Source: Devosia psychrophila
GTDB lineage: Bacteria > Pseudomonadota > Alphaproteobacteria > Rhizobiales > Devosiaceae
DNA length: 64,000 bases
Direction: 5' to 3'
Assembly (NCBI RefSeq): GCF_000971275.1
Contig: NZ_LAPV01000113.1
Coordinates: 1 to 64,000, forward strand
Position numbers and translations under genes: made by a program. The first letter of the stretch is position 1; each line of letters begins with the position of its first letter. This document shows, piece after piece, positions 20,866 through 30,222 of the stretch. The notes below the pieces were generated by a model that worked only from the letters and a program-made list of their open reading frames with translations, had not been told where the DNA came from and made no database searches.

Positions 20866-21842
20866 CCGAAACAACCGCACCGCGCCAGCGGTTCGCTATC
20901 GTCGACATTGCCCGCGGCGTCGCCATCATCGCCATGATGGCTTACCACCTGTGTTGGGATCTCAGCTATTTCCGCTTCATCGCGGCCGACGTTGGCTATG
21001 ACCCGCAATGGGTGATGATCGCCCGCACGATCCTCGCCGTCTTCATGTTCCTGGTCGGCATTGGCCTCGTGCTGGGCCATGGCAATGGCATCCGCTGGCG
21101 CAGCTTCTGGCGTCGCTGGGTTTTCGTCGTTCTCGGCGCGCTGGCCATCACTGTCGCCACCTACATCGCCTTCCCGCAAACCTTCGTCTATTTTGGCGTG
21201 CTGCATGCCATCGCGCTGTTCAGCCTGCTCGGCCTCGCCTTTGTGCGCACACCGCTCTGGCTCCCTATCGTGGTGGCCGTCGCCGTCATCGCGCTGCCGT
21301 TCTTCTACTCCGACCCGCTATTCAACGAAAAAGCCCTGTCCTGGATTGGTCTTTGGCAAGAGCCGCCGCCGACCAATGACCTGGTCATGGTGTTCCCATG
21401 GTTCGGCGTCGTGCTGCTCGGCATCATCGCGACGCGGCGGGTACGGGCCTCCGGGTGGTCGGCGCGTCTGGCAACAATCGCGCCGAAAGGCCGGCTGCCG
21501 CGCCTCTTGGCCTTTCTCGGCCGCTGGAGCCTGCTGATCTATTTGGTTCATCAGCCGCTGCTTCTCGGCCTGATTTATCCCGCCGCATCGGTCATGCAAC
21601 CGCAGGTCGCCCTGCGTGATAATGATTTCCTCCGCACCTGCCAAAGTACCTGCGAGGCAGGCGGCACCTCGCCCGCCATGTGCGTAACCTATTGCCAGTG
21701 CGGTCTTCAGGGCGTCGATACCAACAATCTCTGGAATGCCATAACCACCGGCATGGTGACGGCGGAGGAACAGGCCCTGCTCGATGCGCAAAACCGGCAA
21801 TGCTCGGCCGTGATTTATCCCGAACTGAACGCGCCGCAATAA
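20862..21842 (+). CDS. DUF1624 (HGSNAT-like) integral membrane protein
   Basis: A 326-aa polytopic membrane protein with about seven hydrophobic segments and the N-terminal signature [20 protein letters not shown], in which the His is the residue conserved in heparan-alpha-glucosaminide N-acetyltransferase relatives (DUF1624). Family members are thought to move acyl groups across membranes. The TTG start lies in a four-base overlap with the recQ stop. After the last span ([16 protein letters not shown]) there is an unusual tail of about 65 residues with six cysteines ([19 protein letters not shown]), which could form disulfides or bind metal. Its role next to recQ is unknown. Confidence 0.82.
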
Positions 21843-22017
21843 GACCAAAGCACGACGTTGGGCCCTCGTTGTTTGCGATTTTTGCGCAGATTTCGTCTTG
21901 AATGGAAGACCAAACGGGCGTTGATTAGTCACGCGAGTTCGATCTTCCGAGTCACGGCGACCATCGGCGTTTTGCCGGCTCGGGCCCACACATTTGTATT
22001 GAAGTCTGGATACTTCC

Positions 22018-23874
22018 TTGACCACCGACAAGGCTGGCCGCGTCCATTCACGCGGCGATGCGCAGGCCCATGTTGCCGCCGCCCATGCGGGCAAAACCCA
22101 TAGCCCGCTAAAGCGCATCACCCTCTATTCCCTGCGTCATCCCTGGCAGGCGGGCCTCGCCATCGGCGCCACCGTGGTGGCCTCGGTGCTGCAACTGCTG
22201 ATCCCGCGGCTGCTCGGCCACGCTGTCGATCAGGCGCAGGGCATCTTGTCGACAGGTTCGGAGGGGGCGCAGCAAGCGCTGTTCTGGAGCGCCATGACAC
22301 TGCTCGGCGTTTCCGTGGCGCGCGGGTTTTTCACGCTGGTGCAGAACTATTACTCCGAATCGGTCGGCCACCACGTCGGCTACGAACTGCGCCTGGCCTT
22401 CTATGACAAGGTGCAGCGCCTCTCCTATTCCTATCACGACAAGGTCCACACCGGCGACCTGATCACCATCGGCCTGCTCGACCTCGATGGCTTGCGCATG
22501 TTCTTTTCGACCGGCTTCGTGCGCACCATCCTGCTGTCCGTGCTGATCGGCGTCGGCGCCTTCATGCTGCTGACGACCGATGTGCTGCTGGGCTGCCTGG
22601 CGCTGAGCTTTGTGCCTTTCGTCGCCTGGCGCTCCTCGGTCGCTCAACTCAAGTTGCGCGGTACCTGGCTGGTGCTGCAGAAAAAGCTCTCGGCGCTGAC
22701 CCGGGTGATGGAAGAAAACCTCGGCGGCATCCGCGTGGTGCGCGCCTTCTCGGGTCAGGATTTCGAACTCGCCAAGTTCGATGCAGCTTCGAAGGAAGCG
22801 CTCGATCTGTCGCATGACCGGGTGCATATCCGCGTCCGCAACACCTCCATGATGACATTCTCTTTCTTTACCGCCATGGGGCTCGTGCTGTGGTTCGGCG
22901 GCAATAAGGTAATTGCCGGCGAGATGAGCGTCGGCACGTTGGCGAGCTTCCTCACCTTCATGACCATCCTGCAGATGCCGGTGCGCCAGCTTGGCCTGAT
23001 GGTCAATTCCTTTGCCCGCGCCGCCACCTGCGGCGAGCGCTTCTATGCGTTCCTCGATCAGCCGCTCGCCATCGCTGACGCTCCCGGCGTAGCCGAGCTC
23101 AAGGTCACCGACGGGACGTTGCGTTTGGAGGATGTGCATTTCACCTATCCCGGCGCCAATCATCCAACGCTCGACGGCGTCACCTTCGAGGCCCGCGCCG
23201 GCCAGACCATCGGCATCGTCGGCGCGCCCGGCAGCGGCAAGTCGACCCTCGCCCACCTCATCCCGCGTTTCTACGATGTCAGCTCCGGCCGCATTACCAT
23301 CGATGGACAAGACGTCAGCGCCGTCTCGCTGCAATCGCTGCGCCGCTCGGTCGCCGTGGTGCAGCAGGACAGCTTCCTGTTCACCACCACCATCGAGAAC
23401 AACATCGCCTATGGCGATCCTTGGTCCAAGGAGACCAAGATCGAAAAGGCCGCCGAAAGTGCGCAATTGCACAATTACATCATGGGCCTGCCCGCCGGCT
23501 ACGACACCGTGGTGGGCGAGCGCGGAGTGTCTCTGTCAGGGGGCCAGCGCCAGCGCCTGTCGATCGCGCGCAGCCTGGTGCTCAAGCCCGCCGTCATGGT
23601 GTTCGATGATTCCACTGCGGCCATCGATGCCGGCACCGAGCACCGCATCCGCAGCGCCATGCGCCGTTATGCCAGCGATCGGGTAACGCTGATCATCTCG
23701 CATCGTCTCAGCTCGCTCATGCATGCCGACGTCATCCTGTTTCTCGATGGCGGCAAAATCGTCGAGCGCGGCACCCATGAACAACTGCTGGCCAACGGCG
23801 GCCGCTACCGGGCGTTGTACGACCTGCAGACCCGCCCCAGTGACGACATCGAAATCGGGAGCGCCGCCCAATGA
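22018..23874 (+). CDS. ABC exporter half-transporter, degenerate-site subunit
   Basis: A 618-aa fusion of a six-helix exporter membrane domain (about residues 40-335) and an ATPase domain. Walker A GAPGSGKST is near 401, signature LSGGQRQRLSIARS near 507, Walker B VMVFDDSTAAID near 528, and the switch His in LIISHRLSS. The catalytic glutamate after Walker B is replaced by Asp (FDDS), while the signature is canonical. Together with the partner encoded immediately downstream (ATGA overlap) this is the pattern of a heterodimeric exporter with one inactive ATP site. Start is TTG at 22018 without a strong ribosome site; the cargo is unknown. Confidence 0.9.
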   Translation: MTTDKAGRVHSRGDAQAHVAAAHAGKTHSPLKRITLYSLRHPWQAGLAIGATVVASVLQLLIPRLLGHAVDQAQGILSTGSEGAQQALFWSAMTLLGVSVARGFFTLVQNYYSESVGHHVGYELRLAFYDKVQRLSYSYHDKVHTGDLITIGLLDLDGLRMFFSTGFVRTILLSVLIGVGAFMLLTTDVLLGCLALSFVPFVAWRSSVAQLKLRGTWLVLQKKLSALTRVMEENLGGIRVVRAFSGQDFELAKFDAASKEALDLSHDRVHIRVRNTSMMTFSFFTAMGLVLWFGGNKVIAGEMSVGTLASFLTFMTILQMPVRQLGLMVNSFARAATCGERFYAFLDQPLAIADAPGVAELKVTDGTLRLEDVHFTYPGANHPTLDGVTFEARAGQTIGIVGAPGSGKSTLAHLIPRFYDVSSGRITIDGQDVSAVSLQSLRRSVAVVQQDSFLFTTTIENNIAYGDPWSKETKIEKAAESAQLHNYIMGLPAGYDTVVGERGVSLSGGQRQRLSIARSLVLKPAVMVFDDSTAAIDAGTEHRIRSAMRRYASDRVTLIISHRLSSLMHADVILFLDGGKIVERGTHEQLLANGGRYRALYDLQTRPSDDIEIGSAAQ

Positions 23875-25769
23875 GCGCCGTCGAAGAAGAAGACCGCGAG
23901 ACTGCCAGCTTTCCGGGCCAGCGCCCGCCGCGTGCCAGCGTTGGTTCGCACCGCATCGAAGAGGAGATTTTCGGCAAGGCCTACGACCCGCGCACCGTGC
24001 GTCGCATCTGGGCTTTCGTGCAGCCGTACCGACTCAAGATTTATCTGTCGGTCGCGGCGGTGCTGGTCTTTACCATAACGCAGCTTGCCATTCCGCTGAT
24101 CATTGGCCGTGCCATCGATATCGGCATGACGGAGGGCGGCACTGCCACCAACCTGCTCTGGGCCGTCGTCAGCTTTGCGGTCGTGGTGGTGGTCAACTTC
24201 GCCGCGTCCTGGGTGCAGGAAAGCGAAGTGGGTCAGGTGGCCGAAAATGTGCTGTTCGACATGCGCCGCGCCATGTTCGCGCAACTGCAGCGCGTCTCGC
24301 TCAGCTTCATGGACAAGACCGAAGTCGGCCGCCTGATGAGCCGCCTGCAGGGCGACGTCAATTCCATGCAGGAGTTTCTCGAAACCTCGGTGATTTCGGT
24401 CGGCGACATGGTGCTGCTGTTCGGCATCGTCGTCGTGCTGCTGACGCTCGATTTCCGACTCGGCCTGTTGACCCTCAGCACCATGCCGATCCTCTTTATC
24501 GTCCGCATCTTCTGGCTGCCCCCGGCCAAGCGCGCCTTTTGGGCGGCGCATGAGACCAATTCGATCACCGCCGGCGCCATGGCCGAGGGCATCAATGGCG
24601 TCCGCACGGTACAAAATCTTGACCGCCAGAAGGTCAATTTCGAGCTCTACGACGACAAGGCCTTCAACAACCTGCAGACCCAGCTGACCGGCTCGCGCTT
24701 TGCCCAGGTCATGGTCCCCATCGTCGACAGCCTCACCGGCATCGCCATGGCCATCGTGGTCGTGGTCGGCGGCTCGCTGGTGCTCAATGGCAGCCTTGAG
24801 ATCGGCGTCATCGTTGCCTTCATCTTCTATATCCAGCGCTTCTTTGACCCGATCCGCTCCCTGACCATGCAATATTCGATTATGCAGCGCGCCATGACCT
24901 CGGGCCGCCGCATCACCGAAGTGCTCGACGTGCCATCCTCGATCAACGACAAGCCGGACGCCGTCACGCTCACCCGCGACATGGATGGTTCAGTCGAATT
25001 CCGCGACGTGGTGTTCGGCTATAGCCCCGGCCGCCCGGTGCTGAAAAACGTCAGCTTCACCGTCAAGCCCGGCGAAACCGTCGCGCTGGTCGGCCCCACG
25101 GGCTCAGGCAAAACCTCGGCCATGTCGCTGGTGCATCGCTTCTACGAAGTGGACTCCGGCGCCGTACTGGTCGGCGGCCACGATGTGCGCGACGTCACGC
25201 AGCAATCGCTTGGCGAACAGGTCGCCATGGTGCTGCAAGAACCCTTCCTGTTCACCGGCAGCATCTTCGACAACATTCGGTACAACAAGGCCTCCGCCAC
25301 CCGCGAGCAGGTCATTAACGCCGCCGTAGCGGTGGGCGCACACGACTTCATCATGCGCATTCCCGGCGGCTATGACAGCATTCTCGAACAGCGCGGCTCC
25401 AACCTGTCGCTGGGCCAGCGCCAATTACTGAGCTTCGCCCGCGCGCTGGTCGCCGATGCCAAGATCCTCGTGCTCGACGAAGCCACCGCCAATATCGACA
25501 GCTACACCGAACGCCAGATCCAGAAGGCTTTGCTGACCCTTTTGGAAGGCCGCACAGGCATGGTGATCGCCCATCGCCTCGCCACCATCCGCGGCGCCGA
25601 CCGCATCATCGTGCTGCAGAACGGCGAGATGATCGAGACTGGCAACCACGACGAGCTCATGGAAAAAAACGGCCTCTACGCCAAACTCTACAACATGAAC
25701 TACTCCAGCTTCGACGACATCCCTGATGACCTGGTCGCCCAAGCCAATCCGCGGACCGCGAGCACTTGA
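23871..25769 (+). CDS. ABC exporter half-transporter, catalytic-site subunit
   Basis: A 632-aa membrane-ATPase fusion, partner of the preceding gene. Walker A GPTGSGKTS is near residue 406, the signature is altered to LSLGQRQLLSFARA near 513, Walker B ILVLDEATANID near 533 keeps the catalytic Glu, and the switch His is in MVIAHRLAT. Because each ATP site pairs the Walker motifs of one subunit with the signature of the other, the altered signature falls in the same site as the Asp substitution of the first subunit. A 50-residue acidic N-terminal extension precedes helix 1. Likely substrates are lipids or drugs, not decidable here. Confidence 0.92.
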   Translation: MSAVEEEDRETASFPGQRPPRASVGSHRIEEEIFGKAYDPRTVRRIWAFVQPYRLKIYLSVAAVLVFTITQLAIPLIIGRAIDIGMTEGGTATNLLWAVVSFAVVVVVNFAASWVQESEVGQVAENVLFDMRRAMFAQLQRVSLSFMDKTEVGRLMSRLQGDVNSMQEFLETSVISVGDMVLLFGIVVVLLTLDFRLGLLTLSTMPILFIVRIFWLPPAKRAFWAAHETNSITAGAMAEGINGVRTVQNLDRQKVNFELYDDKAFNNLQTQLTGSRFAQVMVPIVDSLTGIAMAIVVVVGGSLVLNGSLEIGVIVAFIFYIQRFFDPIRSLTMQYSIMQRAMTSGRRITEVLDVPSSINDKPDAVTLTRDMDGSVEFRDVVFGYSPGRPVLKNVSFTVKPGETVALVGPTGSGKTSAMSLVHRFYEVDSGAVLVGGHDVRDVTQQSLGEQVAMVLQEPFLFTGSIFDNIRYNKASATREQVINAAVAVGAHDFIMRIPGGYDSILEQRGSNLSLGQRQLLSFARALVADAKILVLDEATANIDSYTERQIQKALLTLLEGRTGMVIAHRLATIRGADRIIVLQNGEMIETGNHDELMEKNGLYAKLYNMNYSSFDDIPDDLVAQANPRTAST

Positions 25770-25796
25770 ACTGCCAAGAAGAGTTCTTGTTTGGGT

Positions 25797-25913
25797 ACCC
25801 CCACCTAACCTCCCCCTGATGAGGGGGAGGAACTTCATCGAGCTTGGGGCACCATGTCATCCAACACACCGGCAGTATTCCTCCCCCTTTTCAGGGGGAG
25901 GCTAGGTGGGGGC
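25797..25913. repeat. Family A repeat, full two-armed copy
   Basis: Left arm CCCCCACCTAACCTCCCCCT continuing into GATGAGGGGGAGGAA, right arm TTCCTCCCCCTTTTCAGGGG continuing into GGAGGCTAGGTGGGGG. The outer ends CCCCCACCTA and TAGGTGGGGG are exact complements, and each arm has its own hairpin. The centre differs from the copies at 15846 and 46825. Confidence 0.75.
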
Positions 25914-26004
25914 ATTCTTCTTATGAAAGGCCAGCACGCCACTCTTGGCACTTGCCAAACATGCTCTTCCTTGCTGGTCTACCGAAACGCCCCGGAGTCC
26001 CCTC

Positions 26005-27303
26005 ATGCGCCTCATCGCCATAGCCGCCGTTCTGCTCGCCACCACGCCAGCCTTCGCCGATGACGCCGTCACCTATCGCGGCACCCTTGGCACCCATGAC
26101 ATCGTCGTCGAACTGACCGACCCAGACGTCGGCACCATGGTCGGGCGCTACAGCTACATGGCCAAGGGCGGCGACATTCCCCTCGACACACTGGAAGACG
26201 CCGATGGCACCATCCGCCTTTCCGAGGAAGCGCCCTGCACCGAAACCACCTGTGTCAGCGACGACAGTGGCAATATATCCGACAAGCCGGCCGGCGCGCT
26301 GTGGACGCTGTCGCCGCCGGTCGATGGCAAGCTGACCGGCACCTGGAAAGCCAAAGGCAAAGCCGGCAAGGCACTTGATATCACGCTCACCGAAATCGGC
26401 CGCCGCGTGCTCCCCGAGGGCACCGAGGTCTCGCCTTATGGCCTCTATACCAGCGCCGCCGAGCTAGTGTTTGCCACCCCCGATGGCTTTACCAGCGGCA
26501 CCGCCCCCTACGAAATCGCCAAGATGGACGCGGCGATGGATGAAGGCCCGGTCGAGACGATCGACGGGTCCGAATACCGCTACGTCACCGACCCGCGCAG
26601 CAAGTTTGCCTTCCCGCGCGTGGTTTCGCTGGTCGATGGCAGCAGCCCCGACGCAGCCAATGCCGCGCTCGCCGCCCGCCATGCCGCAATCAACTACGCG
26701 GCATTCGATTGTTTGGCGCAGGTCTATGGCGGCTTTGGCGGTCGTGGCGACATGCTCGGCATGGGCGCCGGCACGCTGGCCGATTTCGATAGCGAAAGCA
26801 TCATGCTGACCTACCTGTCGCCCGCCGTGACCGGCTGGACCGAGGGTGGCAGCACCTTCTGCCAGGGCGCCTATCCCAACAATCATTTCGATAGCTACAC
26901 GCTCGACACCCAGACCGGCTCGCCGCTGCCGCTAGGCAAAGTGTTCAAGGACTGGATCGCCACTGCCAACTATGTCGATGACGCACCGATCGACCAGGAC
27001 GTGGCGCTGCAATCGCCGGACGACTATGGCTGGCAGGCCGGGCAGCCGTTGATCGACTACGTCATCGCCAATCGCATCGTCAGCGACGATGTCAGCTACG
27101 AGAGCGAATGCGGCATCAATGATCTTATCGCCAGCTATCTGGGCGTGCGCTTCGTCGAAGGCGACAAGGCGATCTTTTCGCTGGTTGGCCTGCCGCATGT
27201 GAGCTTCGCCTGCGGCGATGACCTCGTCACAGTCGACCTCGCCGACATCCCAGAACTGCTGGCCCCAACCGCCAAGGACTATTTCCCCAGCCTGGCGCAG
27301 TGA
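26005..27303 (+). CDS. Secreted protein of unknown function
   Basis: A 432-aa exported protein. Residues 1-18 form a signal peptide ending TTPAFADD. The first part (YRGTLGTHDIVVELT, then GRYSYMAKGGDIPLD) resembles beta-rich domains seen in periplasmic proteins that bind cell-wall material, and KLTGTWKAKGK suggests a lipocalin- or META-like strand pattern; this is only an impression. Paired cysteines (CTETTC, and later single Cys) may form disulfides in the periplasm. The ATG at 26005 opens directly into the signal peptide; an upstream start would place 20 non-signal residues first. It stands alone between repeats. Confidence 0.75.
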   Translation: MRLIAIAAVLLATTPAFADDAVTYRGTLGTHDIVVELTDPDVGTMVGRYSYMAKGGDIPLDTLEDADGTIRLSEEAPCTETTCVSDDSGNISDKPAGALWTLSPPVDGKLTGTWKAKGKAGKALDITLTEIGRRVLPEGTEVSPYGLYTSAAELVFATPDGFTSGTAPYEIAKMDAAMDEGPVETIDGSEYRYVTDPRSKFAFPRVVSLVDGSSPDAANAALAARHAAINYAAFDCLAQVYGGFGGRGDMLGMGAGTLADFDSESIMLTYLSPAVTGWTEGGSTFCQGAYPNNHFDSYTLDTQTGSPLPLGKVFKDWIATANYVDDAPIDQDVALQSPDDYGWQAGQPLIDYVIANRIVSDDVSYESECGINDLIASYLGVRFVEGDKAIFSLVGLPHVSFACGDDLVTVDLADIPELLAPTAKDYFPSLAQ

Positions 27304-27350
27304 GCGCCTCGCGGTTTTAGTAGGGGCCCATCCACATCGGGACCAAACCA

Positions 27351-27455
27351 CTCCCACCCTTAATCCCTCCCCACAAGGGGGAGGGAGACGATGAACACTG
27401 ACCTCAGAGCTTGCGCCTCCCTCCCCTGAATGGGGAGGGAATGAGGGTGGGGTGA
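27351..27455. repeat. Family A repeat, two arms
   Basis: Left arm CTCCCACCCTTAATCCCTCC then CCACAAGGGGGAGGGAG, right arm CTCCCTCCCCTGAATGGGGA ending GAGGGTGGGGTG. The outer CACCCT and AGGGTG ends are complementary, closest to the copy at 3681-3790. The 264-bp gap to the TauE gene holds nothing else recognisable. Confidence 0.65.
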
Positions 27456-27567
27456 TGGCAGCCACCGAACTCGCGTATGGGCGGTTCGGCACCCCCTCTT
27501 GCCGCATCCGTCATGGCGCCCGTTTCACTGCGGGCGCATGAAACCCCAGTGATTTGGGGACTGTCCT

Positions 27568-28305
27568 ATGAGCCTGCCGGTTATCATCGCTTTGCTGTTG
27601 TCCGTATTCCTGACCTCGACCCTGTCGGGCGTCTTCGGCATGGCGGGCGGTCTGGTGCTGCTCGGCATCCTGCTGATGATCCTGCCGGTGGGCACGGCTA
27701 TTGCCGTGCAGGGCGCCATCCAGATCATCGCCAATGGCTCACGCGCCTTCCTGTCGCGCGCCTTCATCGACTGGAAAATCCTCGGCTTCATCTGCCTCGG
27801 CCTCATCGCAGCCGGCATAATCCTCTATATCATCCGCTACACGCCCGATCTGGCCACGGTGTGCATCACTATCGGCCTGATGCCGATCCTGGTGTGGATT
27901 CCAAAGGACTGGCTGGCGCTCGATGCCAGCAAGCCGCATCACGCTTTTCTCTGTGGCCTGCTGGGCGGTGGGCTGAACCTGGCGGTGGGCGTATCCGGCC
28001 CGACGGTCGATATTTTCTTTATCCGTACCATGATGGACCGCCGCGCCATCGTCGCCACAAAGGCGGCAACGCAGGTCGTCTCCCACGCCTCCAAGGTTAT
28101 CTTCTACTGGAATGCCGCGGCCATATTGACGCCCTTTGAATGGGGCGCCATCGCCTTCGCCGCGCCCTTTGCCATCGCAGGCACCAGCGCCGGTCACTGG
28201 ATTCTGCAGCGGCTGACCGACGCCAATTTCCGCAAATGGACCCGTTGGGTGGTGACGGTGATCGGGATTTTCTACCTCGCCCGCGGCATTTCCTTGCTGA
28301 TCTGA
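27568..28305 (+). CDS. TauE/SafE family membrane permease
   Basis: A 245-aa polytopic membrane protein of the TauE/SafE (sulfite exporter-like) family with about eight hydrophobic segments. The N-terminal repeat FLTSTLSGVFGMAGGLVLLG and the second-half counterpart GLLGGGLNLAVGVSGPTVDI are the two glycine-rich family motifs. Members move sulfite, sulfonates or related organic anions. Its stop overlaps possible starts of the adjacent LysR-type gene, so the two are likely one transcript. The anion is unknown. Confidence 0.85.
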   Translation: MSLPVIIALLLSVFLTSTLSGVFGMAGGLVLLGILLMILPVGTAIAVQGAIQIIANGSRAFLSRAFIDWKILGFICLGLIAAGIILYIIRYTPDLATVCITIGLMPILVWIPKDWLALDASKPHHAFLCGLLGGGLNLAVGVSGPTVDIFFIRTMMDRRAIVATKAATQVVSHASKVIFYWNAAAILTPFEWGAIAFAAPFAIAGTSAGHWILQRLTDANFRKWTRWVVTVIGIFYLARGISLLI

Positions 28306-28337
28306 TGCCGATGGGTATGGTGCCGGTTGGAGACCAC

Positions 28338-29249
28338 ATGGCACCTTTCGACAGCGTCACGGCGCGCCTCATACTGCTATTGGCCGAGACCGGCTCCATT
28401 GGCCGCGCCGCCGAGCGCGAGGGCATCGCCTCGTCCGCCGTCAGCCGCCGCGTCTCCGATCTTGAAAGCCGGCTCGGCGTCGTGCTGTTTGATCGCTCGG
28501 CCCATGGCGTCAAATTGACCAGTGCCGGCGAGGCCTATGCGCAAGGCTGCCGGCTGGTGCTCCGGGCCATCGCCGATCTCGATGTGGTGATGGCCGATTT
28601 CGGTGACGGGTTGCGCGGCAGCCTGCGGCTGGCCTGCACCGGCTCGGCGCTCACCGGCCGCCTGCCCGAACTGCTGGCGCTCTATGCCGCCAAGCATGTC
28701 GGCATCGCGCTCAATATCCAGGAAATGATGGCGGCCAAGGCGCTGCTGGCACTGGACGAGGGCAGGGCGGATGTCGCCATCGTCTCGGACAATTACGATT
28801 TCACCCGCTTCGAGATCAAACCCTTCGAGGATGACCGCGTCTGGGTGTTGGCGCCGCCCGACCATCCGCTCGCCGCCAGCATCCAGCCGCGCAAGGACAT
28901 CGCCTTTGCCCAGGTTATCGACCACCCTATCGTCGGCATCCACCAGGTCGGCTCGCTGAACCGCCTGTTGGGCGAGGCCGCCGAGAAAGCCGGCAAGCCG
29001 CTCGTCGAAAGCGTACGCGTCGAGAGTTTTCCGGCGCTGGTACGCATGGTCGAAGCCGGCTTCGGCATCGGCTTCCTGCGCTCGACAAGCCTGCACCTGC
29101 TGGCCGGCACCGACCTGGTCTGCGCCCCGCTGGCCGAGCCGTGGGCCCTCCGCCAATTGCTGGTCGCCCGCCGCAAGACCTCGCCTTTGTCCTCCGCCAT
29201 GAAGAGCTTCATTGCCCTCTGCAGCGAAACCTACGTCCCAAGCGTCTAG
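28338..29249 (+). CDS. LysR family transcriptional regulator
   Basis: A 303-aa LysR-type regulator: N-terminal winged HTH (GSIGRAAEREGIASSAVSRR, then VSDLESRLGVVLFDRS) and a C-terminal ligand-binding domain with the usual LRLACTGSALTGRLPELLA opening. Several ATGs lie between 28305 and 28338; I chose 28338 because TTGGAGACC precedes it at good spacing and the protein then starts MAPFDSVTARL, as usual for the family. It follows the TauE/SafE permease in the same direction, unlike the divergent layout common for LysR genes. Confidence 0.9.
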   Translation: MAPFDSVTARLILLLAETGSIGRAAEREGIASSAVSRRVSDLESRLGVVLFDRSAHGVKLTSAGEAYAQGCRLVLRAIADLDVVMADFGDGLRGSLRLACTGSALTGRLPELLALYAAKHVGIALNIQEMMAAKALLALDEGRADVAIVSDNYDFTRFEIKPFEDDRVWVLAPPDHPLAASIQPRKDIAFAQVIDHPIVGIHQVGSLNRLLGEAAEKAGKPLVESVRVESFPALVRMVEAGFGIGFLRSTSLHLLAGTDLVCAPLAEPWALRQLLVARRKTSPLSSAMKSFIALCSETYVPSV

Positions 29250-29290
29250 GCGCGACACTTCGGCTCTTCCACCTGTCGAGCCAACCTCCT

Positions 29291-29686
29291 ATGACTGTTC
29301 CCATGCACACCAAGCGCACCATCGGCAGGGAGATAGGAACGGCACTCGCCGTGCTGGCCATCTATCTGCTGACGCTGCTGGCGCCGATGCATCAGGCTCG
29401 CGCCAGCCAGTTGGTGTTCGAGGAGCTTGGCTACACCACGATCACCACCGGCTGGGTTCTGTGTACGCCTGATGGCGCCACCGGCCAGGATCGCGACATA
29501 TCCGTCACCAAATGTCCCGCGGCGGGTATCGGCAAGTATGAGCTCGTACTGCCCAGTCTCAACGTGCTCCCGGCCGGCCTCGACGTGGTGGCCTTTGCCA
29601 ACGCCTTGCCGGCGGTCGTCTCAGCCTTTTTGCCGACTCCAACGGCCCCGCCCAGCGGCCCACGCGCCCCTCCGGCCTTGGTCTGA
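29291..29686 (+). CDS. Small membrane-anchored protein, DUF2946-like
   Basis: A 131-aa protein with a basic N-terminus and one hydrophobic segment (ALAVLAIYLLTLLAP) followed by MHQARAS, then a periplasmic part containing two cysteines (VLCTPDG and TKCPAAG) and a Pro-rich C-terminus. Short proteins of this plan (DUF2946) often sit beside copper-handling genes, and here PCuAC and Sco genes follow directly. The ATG at 29291 is used; 29303 is an alternative. I would not assign a function beyond probable association with copper homeostasis. Confidence 0.6.
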   Translation: MTVPMHTKRTIGREIGTALAVLAIYLLTLLAPMHQARASQLVFEELGYTTITTGWVLCTPDGATGQDRDISVTKCPAAGIGKYELVLPSLNVLPAGLDVVAFANALPAVVSAFLPTPTAPPSGPRAPPALV

Positions 29687-29736
29687 TCTACCTGCGCTCG
29701 CGCCATCCAGACCCATTCAAAACCGGAACTACCATC

Positions 29737-30222
29737 ATGAATCGCGTCCTTCGCACCGCTCTCGCGGCCGCTATCCTTATCGTCACACCTGCCTTCGCCC
29801 ATAACGGCGTCGTCCACCTCGGCCCGCTCAACATTTCGGTGCCGTTCACTCGCGCCACGCTGCCCAACGCGCCGGTCGGCGGCGGCTTCTTCACCGTTGA
29901 AAACACCGGCACAGAGGCTGATCGCCTGGTTTCGGCGAGTTCCAGCGTTGCCAAGGACATCCAGATTCACTCCATGGCCATGGAAGGCGATGTGATGAAG
30001 ATGCGCGAACTCCCCGATGGCCTCGAAATCCCGGCCGGCGAGACTGTAGTGCTGTCGCCCGGCGGTTTCCACCTGATGTTCATGGGTCTCAACCAGGCCT
30101 TCGTCGAAGGCGAAACCGTCACCGTGACGCTGACCTTTGAAAAGGCGGGCACCGTGGATGTGGTCCTGCCCGTCATGACGTCGGCTGCCGATGCCCCTGC
30201 CGCCTCGGAACATGCCCACTGA
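29737..30222 (+). CDS. PCu(A)C family copper chaperone
   Basis: A 161-aa periplasmic copper(I) chaperone for CuA-site assembly in cytochrome oxidase. Residues 1-21 form a signal peptide ending TPAFA; the mature protein has APVGGGFFTVENTG and the Cu(I) ligand motif IHSMAMEGDVMKMREL followed, at about the expected distance, by GGFHLMFMGL (His-x-Met and Met-rich ligands). The C-terminus ends SEHAH, a possible extra metal tail. Its stop overlaps the Sco gene start (TGATG). Confidence 0.92.
   Translation: MNRVLRTALAAAILIVTPAFAHNGVVHLGPLNISVPFTRATLPNAPVGGGFFTVENTGTEADRLVSASSSVAKDIQIHSMAMEGDVMKMRELPDGLEIPAGETVVLSPGGFHLMFMGLNQAFVEGETVTVTLTFEKAGTVDVVLPVMTSAADAPAASEHAH

Noticed and set aside
22108-23472. 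Open frame of 454 codons on the minus strand
   Set aside because: Antisense shadow of the first ABC exporter subunit.
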